A stretch of DNA of 64,000 nucleotides from Nemertoderma westbladi (lineage: Eukaryota > Xenacoelomorpha > Nemertodermatida > Nemertodermatidae), in contig JAUCBJ010000644.1 in the NCBI GenBank assembly GCA_032718475.1, positions 88,234 to 152,233 on the forward strand. The letters run 5' to 3'. Numbering within the stretch: position 1 is the first letter of the stretch; the number at the start of each line of letters is the position of its first letter. The position numbers were made by a program, and so were the translations under genes. A model generated the notes under the pieces. That model did not search any database and was not told where the DNA came from. It saw nothing but the letters and a program-made list of their open reading frames with translations. Below are positions 58,600 through 64,000 of the stretch, piece after piece.

Positions 58600-60845
58600 T
58601 GTATTATATTATTTATTAATGATACTGTACAACAATGGAATCTATTGATTGTGGGCGTGAAAGGCACTTCCTAGTACATGTAGGCCTTCCTAATAAATCG
58701 GTTAATAACACGAGATATAAGATGCAGGGCTTCATACATGTAGCATATCAATTCAATGTTATTGTAATCTTGGAACATCGAAAACTGAAAAATTAACTAC
58801 TGTATATCTGTAAAATAATTAGGTTATGTATTAATTAATCAATATTGTATTGTGTGTAGGATGTAATATATAATTAACTTTGGTGCACAATATAATAATA
58901 TTTTAAATTTATTCGGCCAAGATAATTTGTCAGTTATTAAAATCCCAACCATATTAGTATTCAATTTCATATATTGAATTACATAAATTTAACCAGCTCC
59001 TCTTACTGTACTAGAAAAAAACGAACTATTTTATATTAGACCTACTGACCTAATGGCAGAAGCACCCCCCCCCCCCCCCCCCGAAACATACTAAATTGAC
59101 TGAGCCGCAAATACTGAAACACTAACGGTATTTCTACAGTGTTGTAGGCTGGTCAGTAAAGGAGCAAGTCACAGAGGCTAATTGGGGGAACCAAAACTAT
59201 AAACAAAAGTTTAAATTGTTTACAAGATCATACAGGTTTGTAAAGGGGTAAAATCATTATAAATATTGACTTCAGACTAGGCCTACAATTTCCTGGGGGG
59301 GGGGGGGGGGGGGGGGGCGAGTTACTGTAGAGCATAAGGGAAACTTTGCCGTGGATCTACTTTGCATCATCGGACAACGTACAGTAGCTTTCCTTATTTT
59401 ACTTACTTTACTTTACTTCCTAAAATACAATGCCAGAGGGGAATAGTGTACAGTAGTTAACTAGTAGTACAGTAACATACAGTATGGTAGTACAGTACGA
59501 TGGGTGGTGGAAGTTCTAACATACAGTATGGTAGAACGATGGGGGGTGGAAGTTCTAACATGCAACATTGGGATATATATAGTTTTGATAAAATATTTTT
59601 TCAACCACTGCCCCTTTAAATGAGAACCGAGTTAACCGGTAACCTAATTTCCTACCCACGCCTCTTGATTTACGCAGCCATGCTACATGAACTGTATTCA
59701 GGTAATATAAATCAGTGGGACTCTCTTAATCAATAGCACACAGTTCTTAACCTCACAAACCCATCAATCCCCTGTGGACTCATCCATACTGCAGCAATCT
59801 ATACCTCACAACAATCCCAGTAATATTATTGTTATACTCATAAATAGGCTAGTTATATACTGTAGTTACTGTACAGTATATGCCACGATTTATAGAGTAA
59901 TAAAATTTACTGTACAGTATGTTTTCGAAAAAGGGGGGGGGGGGGGACTTGAAGAAATTCCAATCTCGGCGTATTAATATATATCTCAATGTTAAATTAT
60001 CAATTAAGGGAAAGGATCAGTTTACAATAGCACGTTATTCTAACCAAAACAATAATCAAAAGTCAATAGTACAGGTATTATACAGTAGGAATCTAGGTTT
60101 CTTAACCTAAATAAGTTAATTTTCACAATTAGGAATAGGTCATAAGACATTATGGCGAATTCTCAGTAAATTATCTAGTTGGAAATGTTTTGTTCTGTAT
60201 ACCCTGTAACATAAAAAATAATTATACCACAAAATTCATTATTTATGTAACGTGTGCTGAAGCTCTATATATGCCTCAGAGTCCGTCCATCTTCCAATTT
60301 GCTGGAAAACACTATTGAAACTCCATTACAGGAAACGGATATATCGTGAATCAATGCAAAAGACAGGCCCTGGATTTTAATGACTCGAAAGAGTGTGAAT
60401 CCATGTCGTAAAGAAGCAAGATCATCAAACTCAGGCGCCATATTCAAACCAGAGCTGACTGGCATAGGGACTGTAAATCTTCAACTTTCAATTGAGCTGC
60501 TGAAATAATTGATTAATAAAGGCCTTAAAGAGACATTTCTTGATGAGCCAAGTAATTTACTTTACAACCTTGGCCTTTCTTTGTTGTAAGATAATTACTA
60601 ATTGGATTCGCAAGACTTACATCGAGTGGTAACCAAATTCATCATTAAATTTTCTGAGGTAATGAGTTTTTTCGCTATGCAATGAATTTTAATTTGATTT
60701 ACATTTCTTAGTAAGGAAGGTATTCTATTATGATCTATTAAGAATTATTTATGTTTAATAATATAGGTGTTATGTGTAATTGTTGTGGCGAAATCTCAGG
60801 TTAAATAACTCGGCTGGGCCTGGCACCGCCCAGCAGATGCCGTGT
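58600..60845. other. Non-coding with poly-G/C tracts and dispersed-repeat copies
   Basis: It holds a C tract (59065-59082), G tracts (59295-59317 and 59933-59946), two dispersed-repeat copies (59189-59206 and 60042-60059), and a two-copy 44-bp direct repeat starting TAACATACAGTATGG at 59473 and 59517. A 66-codon minus frame at 60265-60465 has a possible acceptor (TTTACAG near 60470), but its phase fits neither neighbouring exon. Confidence 0.4.
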
Positions 60846-60848
60846 AAA

Positions 60849-60990
60849 CACTTCGAAATAGTCAACACTTCGAAAAATCTATGTCAACACTTTGAAAAAG
60901 CCATGTCATCACTTTGAAATGGCCAACACTTCGAAAGGAATTTGTACCCATGTCGACAATTCGAAAAGCCTATGTCAACACTTCGAATTA
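60849..60990. repeat. Degenerate CAACACTTCGAAA tandem repeat
   Basis: Seven irregular copies of CAACACTTCGAAA or close variants, spaced about 14-25 bp, several preceded by ATGT. TTCGAA is a palindrome. No coding frame is involved. Confidence 0.75.
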
Positions 60991-61267
60991 ATAATGCAAT
61001 AATAACATAATAATAATAATAATGAAATAATAATAAAAAAGAAAACTAAGTTTTGTATTTATTTTTGTTACCATTTAATTAATTTATATTTAGGATAAAA
61101 TTAAAGCCAGTGAGATATGTTTCATGAGCCACTATGTACGAACGGGATACAGGTCTACAGGCTGAGGAGATGATTTTATGACATCCAGCAGTAACAAATC
61201 AGTCTGGATTGGAGTGTAGTTTTTGATTGATTATTCAGAGGATTTTTTGTGATGGGTGGAACATCAC

Positions 61268-61733
61268 GGGATCACGGAAGCCGGAACAGTTACTAAACAA
61301 AGCACGAACTCATGTCGACGGGATCACGGAAGCCGGAACAGTTACTAAACAAAGCAGGAACTCATGTCGACGGGATCACGGAAGCCGGAACAGTTACTAA
61401 ACAAATCAGGAACTCATGTCGACGGGATCACGGAAGCCGGAACAGTTACTAAACAAAGCAGGAACTCATGTCGACGGGATCACGGAAGCCGGAACAGTTA
61501 CTAAACAAAGCACGAACTCATGTCGACGGGATCACGGAAGCCGGAACAGTTACTAAACAAAGCAGGAACTCATGTCGACGGGATCACGGAAGCCGGAACA
61601 GTTACTAAACAAAGCAGGAACTCATGTCGACGGGATCACGGAAGCCGGAACAGTTACTAAACAAAGCAGGAACTCATGTCGACGGGATCACGGAAGCCGG
61701 AACAGTTACTAAACAAAGCAGGAACTCATGGCG
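61268..61733. repeat. 52-bp tandem repeat, nine copies
   Basis: GGGATCACGGAAGCCGGAAC starts at 61268 and recurs every 52 bp through 61684. Copies differ at only one or two positions (GCAGG against GCACG, and one AATCAGG). High identity indicates recent expansion. A short frame crossing the end is a by-product. Confidence 0.95.
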
Positions 61734-61739
61734 GGGCGA

Positions 61740-63075
61740 TTATCATCTAAATGAGATGTCACTATTAATTGTAAGTTTCGGCAATTACCACTTGAAATTT
61801 GTATTCTAAGAACATATCCTCAATAATTCTGATTATAAAGTCATGAATGAATGAGTAAATCCATCACCATAAACCAAAGAATAATAATACTGTATATTTA
61901 AGCAGATAGGCTATTCAACCGGTTCGGTTCAAACCATGTCAAACATTCCAATAAAGTCTCGTTCCCTTTAGATTGTGTCCATATTATTGTCGATAGTAAT
62001 TACTGTTCCCTGTCATCCATTTCATTGCTATCCCTTTCATACTTCTATTAAGGCCAAGCATTTATACAACATGATGGGTGTGGCCATGCAATACCATCCT
62101 CAAAATTATTAATCCAATTTAAGTAATCATTTTAGTATTGTAGCAGTGTACATCGATTCTACCTTTATCATACCCAACCTATATGTGATTAATTTATTTA
62201 TTTTGTCTGATTATAATAAAGGCTAATATAATTTATTACTATTATTCAATTATTCATTGATGTTTATTTGTATCCTTATACCGTAAGCCATGATTTTAGG
62301 GTGAAATATATAATAATATAGGGAATAATGATATTGCCACAGTGACAGTGACCGTCCCAAAATCTTGGACAACCCAACACTCTTCGGAACTTTGCGGGGA
62401 ATCTCATTGAACTCGATGGCTGCAAAGCTATCAATTATAATTACAATTACAAAATTTATGGGGGGGGGGAGGTGGGGGGGGGGGGGGGGTTAACAGGCAA
62501 GGGAGATAAGAGCACTGGGGAGGGGGGGTAAGAGGAATGGTCGAGGGGGGGGGGGGGGGGGGGGGGCGTGAAAATTCTGGCACTAGGGGGTAACAGCAAC
62601 AGGAAAACACGCTATTGGTGGTGATATAGCATTTAAAAAGTTTGAGGTAGTTGCAAATGAAGTTAAATTCAAAATAGGATGTGGCATTAAATGCCTTCCA
62701 CATGAGGTCTTCATGGTATTACAGTACATTTGCAATTGAGAACTAAAGATAAATTTGTTGGTTTCCAAGAATGGCAATCTCTTCTGTCATGGATCGTGTC
62801 TAGGACTTAGGTTAATTTCGAACTCAGCAAAGCTAATCAACAGAGTCATGTTGAATCGGTAAACAATCCAATTAAAAAAAAACAATTCCTGCACTACATT
62901 ATTACTAAAATATGTGCATATATTTACTAAAAAATAATCCAGAATATATAGGCCTACATACAGGAAATACACCAATACGAAAGTATTCACTCCAAAAATT
63001 ACTGGGATACCGAATAGCTCGTATAGCCTAATAACGTAAATGTTGTACCATATTAAATTGAGTTGGAACTCTTAC
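61740..63075. other. Non-coding, with G-rich tracts
   Basis: AT-rich sequence containing a G-rich patch at 62460-62566 with runs of 16 and 22 G. The poly-proline minus-strand frame across it is an artefact of the G runs. No exon is supported until 63076. Confidence 0.4.
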
Positions 63076-63236
63076 CATTTTAAGTTGGGATTACCAGCAG
63101 CCATATACTCGCTAATAATGTCATTGATGAGATTGTTGTAGATATCTTCCAACTCATTTAATTGCTTCTCAGCTGTATCGAGCTTTTGCAACAATTCATC
63201 TTGTAATATCTCTTCCTGCAATTCACGCTCACTTTC
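63076..63236 (-). CDS. Internal coiled-coil exon of an unrecognised gene
   Basis: The exon is bounded by an acceptor ending ATTACAG and a strong donor, AAAATG|GTAAGAG. Only one frame is open through it: 53 codons plus two bases, starting in phase 0. The product is acidic and leucine-rich with heptad-like spacing (ESERELQEEILQDELLQKL, then AEKQLNELEDIYNNLIND), ending YMAAGNPNLK. That is a coiled-coil segment. The gene must have further exons upstream beyond the window or within its last 800 bases, and downstream towards 58475. No family is recognised. Splice sites and codon pattern make a real exon likely. Confidence 0.65.
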
Positions 63237-63278
63237 CTGTAATATAGCCAATTAGTAATATGTGACATGAATCTTATA

Positions 63279-63650
63279 GAATAACTAGCTGGCAATACCC
63301 CAGGCGGGGGTTACCGGGTATATCCCGATAATTGTGCTAGGCCTACCTAATGCAGAATACAGTACCATTAACGTGCACGGTAATGTCTGTTTGCTACTGC
63401 TAAATAACATAATTACCGGTTAAACGCGAACCGGCAGATATTTTAAAAAAACCGGGCCGGTACCGGTTCCACCAAAACCGAACATAAATTAAACTTTTCT
63501 AAAAGTGACCTATAATGAGCGCTCGTTAAAGTTATACACACATGCCAAGTCCCAGGGCAATCCCTCCGCCCGTTTTGGAGGAGTTCGAGCACAACAGATA
63601 GACAGATTGAAAGAGAGACAGAATTTGACTTTTATAGGTATGTGTTATTC
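63279..63650. repeat. Probable retroelement-derived dispersed repeat
   Basis: The stretch opens ACTAGCTGGCAATACCCCAG and ends with CACAACAGATAGACAGATTG followed by AATTTGACTTTTATAGG. This opening and this ending, with a GACAGA-type run, are typical of 3' ends of LINE/SINE families in many invertebrates (from memory). The middle contains ACCGGT-rich sequence and is not conserved enough to place. Confidence 0.35.
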
Positions 63651-64000
63651 CGTTTAGAGGGTATTTATATATCTACAAATATTTAATCTGTGTAAATTAT
63701 TATGTACAATATTTGAATTTTTTAGATGTTTGTAAATAAAATAAATATGTATATTATTGTATGAAGAATAGACAGTGTTAAGACCCTCGCGTATTTCCTC
63801 CCTCAAGAAGGGGAGCGAGCCCTATGAGGGAGGTTTACATAAATATACAGGTTAACGCTGAATTGTGTGCCATTTTCATCCAATGATACACGTTATTTTA
63901 TTGTATGTTACTGTATGTTAAATTTATCAGCGTTCGGAAAGTTTAAAATTGTAACGTTTAGGAATATTAAAGAAATCCATATCCATTTAATATGCAACTT
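63651..64000. other. Non-coding, no feature seen
   Basis: AT-rich end of the window. A short inverted pair, CCTCCCTCAAG and CTATGAGGGAGG, lies at about 63797-63832. No exon is supported. Confidence 0.4.

Noticed and set aside
60265-60465. 66-codon minus frame with a possible TTTACAG acceptor as an exon of the coiled-coil gene
   Set aside because: Its phase fits neither the exon at 63076 nor the one ending at 58475, and no domain is recognised. It is left open but not annotated as a gene.
62431-62703. Proline-rich minus-strand frame
   Set aside because: The proline runs are produced by poly-G tracts on the plus strand.

Overview
The window is nuclear DNA of a metazoan, probably a marine invertebrate and possibly a deuterostome. 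I infer this from spliced animal gene families (a TNF-superfamily ligand, AP-5 zeta), from BEL/Pao and APE-type LINE retroelements, and from a background rich in short palindromic words such as TAGGCCTA and TACCGGTA. No species can be assigned from sequence alone. There are no bacterial-style operons. Most long open frames are by-products of tandem repeats.

Layout. 1-5245: AT-rich DNA, then a minus-strand BEL/Pao gag-protease remnant that has lost its reverse transcriptase. 5246-8732: non-coding, with small tandem repeats. 8733-12226 and 15185-20361: one array of a 44-bp satellite, split by a nearly intact LINE (12227-15184) with a 13-bp flanking duplication. 20832-21107: an exon for the cytoplasmic tail and membrane anchor of a type II membrane protein. 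About 21862-41972: roughly 20 kb of a 33-bp minisatellite with several levels of higher-order repeat. It carries two copies of one LINE 3' fragment, duplicated together with the surrounding array. 42651-44390: a candidate undescribed DNA transposon with perfect 23-bp terminal inverted repeats and internal dyad motifs. 45115-47106: most of AP5Z1 in one minus-strand exon. 47748-48481: a retroelement fragment. 50213-50300: a tRNA-like SINE head. 51.2-53.4 kb: CpG-rich short motifs, including CTACGCGTAG palindromes spaced exactly 21 bp apart. 54240-55150: the 5' piece of another LINE. 55566-56359: two plus-strand exons that encode most of a TNF homology domain and end in a stop. 58475-63236: at least two spliced exons of an unrecognised minus-strand gene. 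61268-61733: a 52-bp tandem repeat.

How it fits together. The membrane-anchor exon and the TNF-domain exons are on the same strand and could be the two ends of one TNF ligand gene. In that case its intron would exceed 34 kb and hold the whole minisatellite, the inverted-repeat element and AP5Z1 on the opposite strand. The exon phases require at least one more exon that I could not locate, so this link is a hypothesis. The rest is a repeat-driven landscape: satellite and minisatellite expansion, insertion of retroelements into the arrays, and later duplication of array blocks with their insertions.
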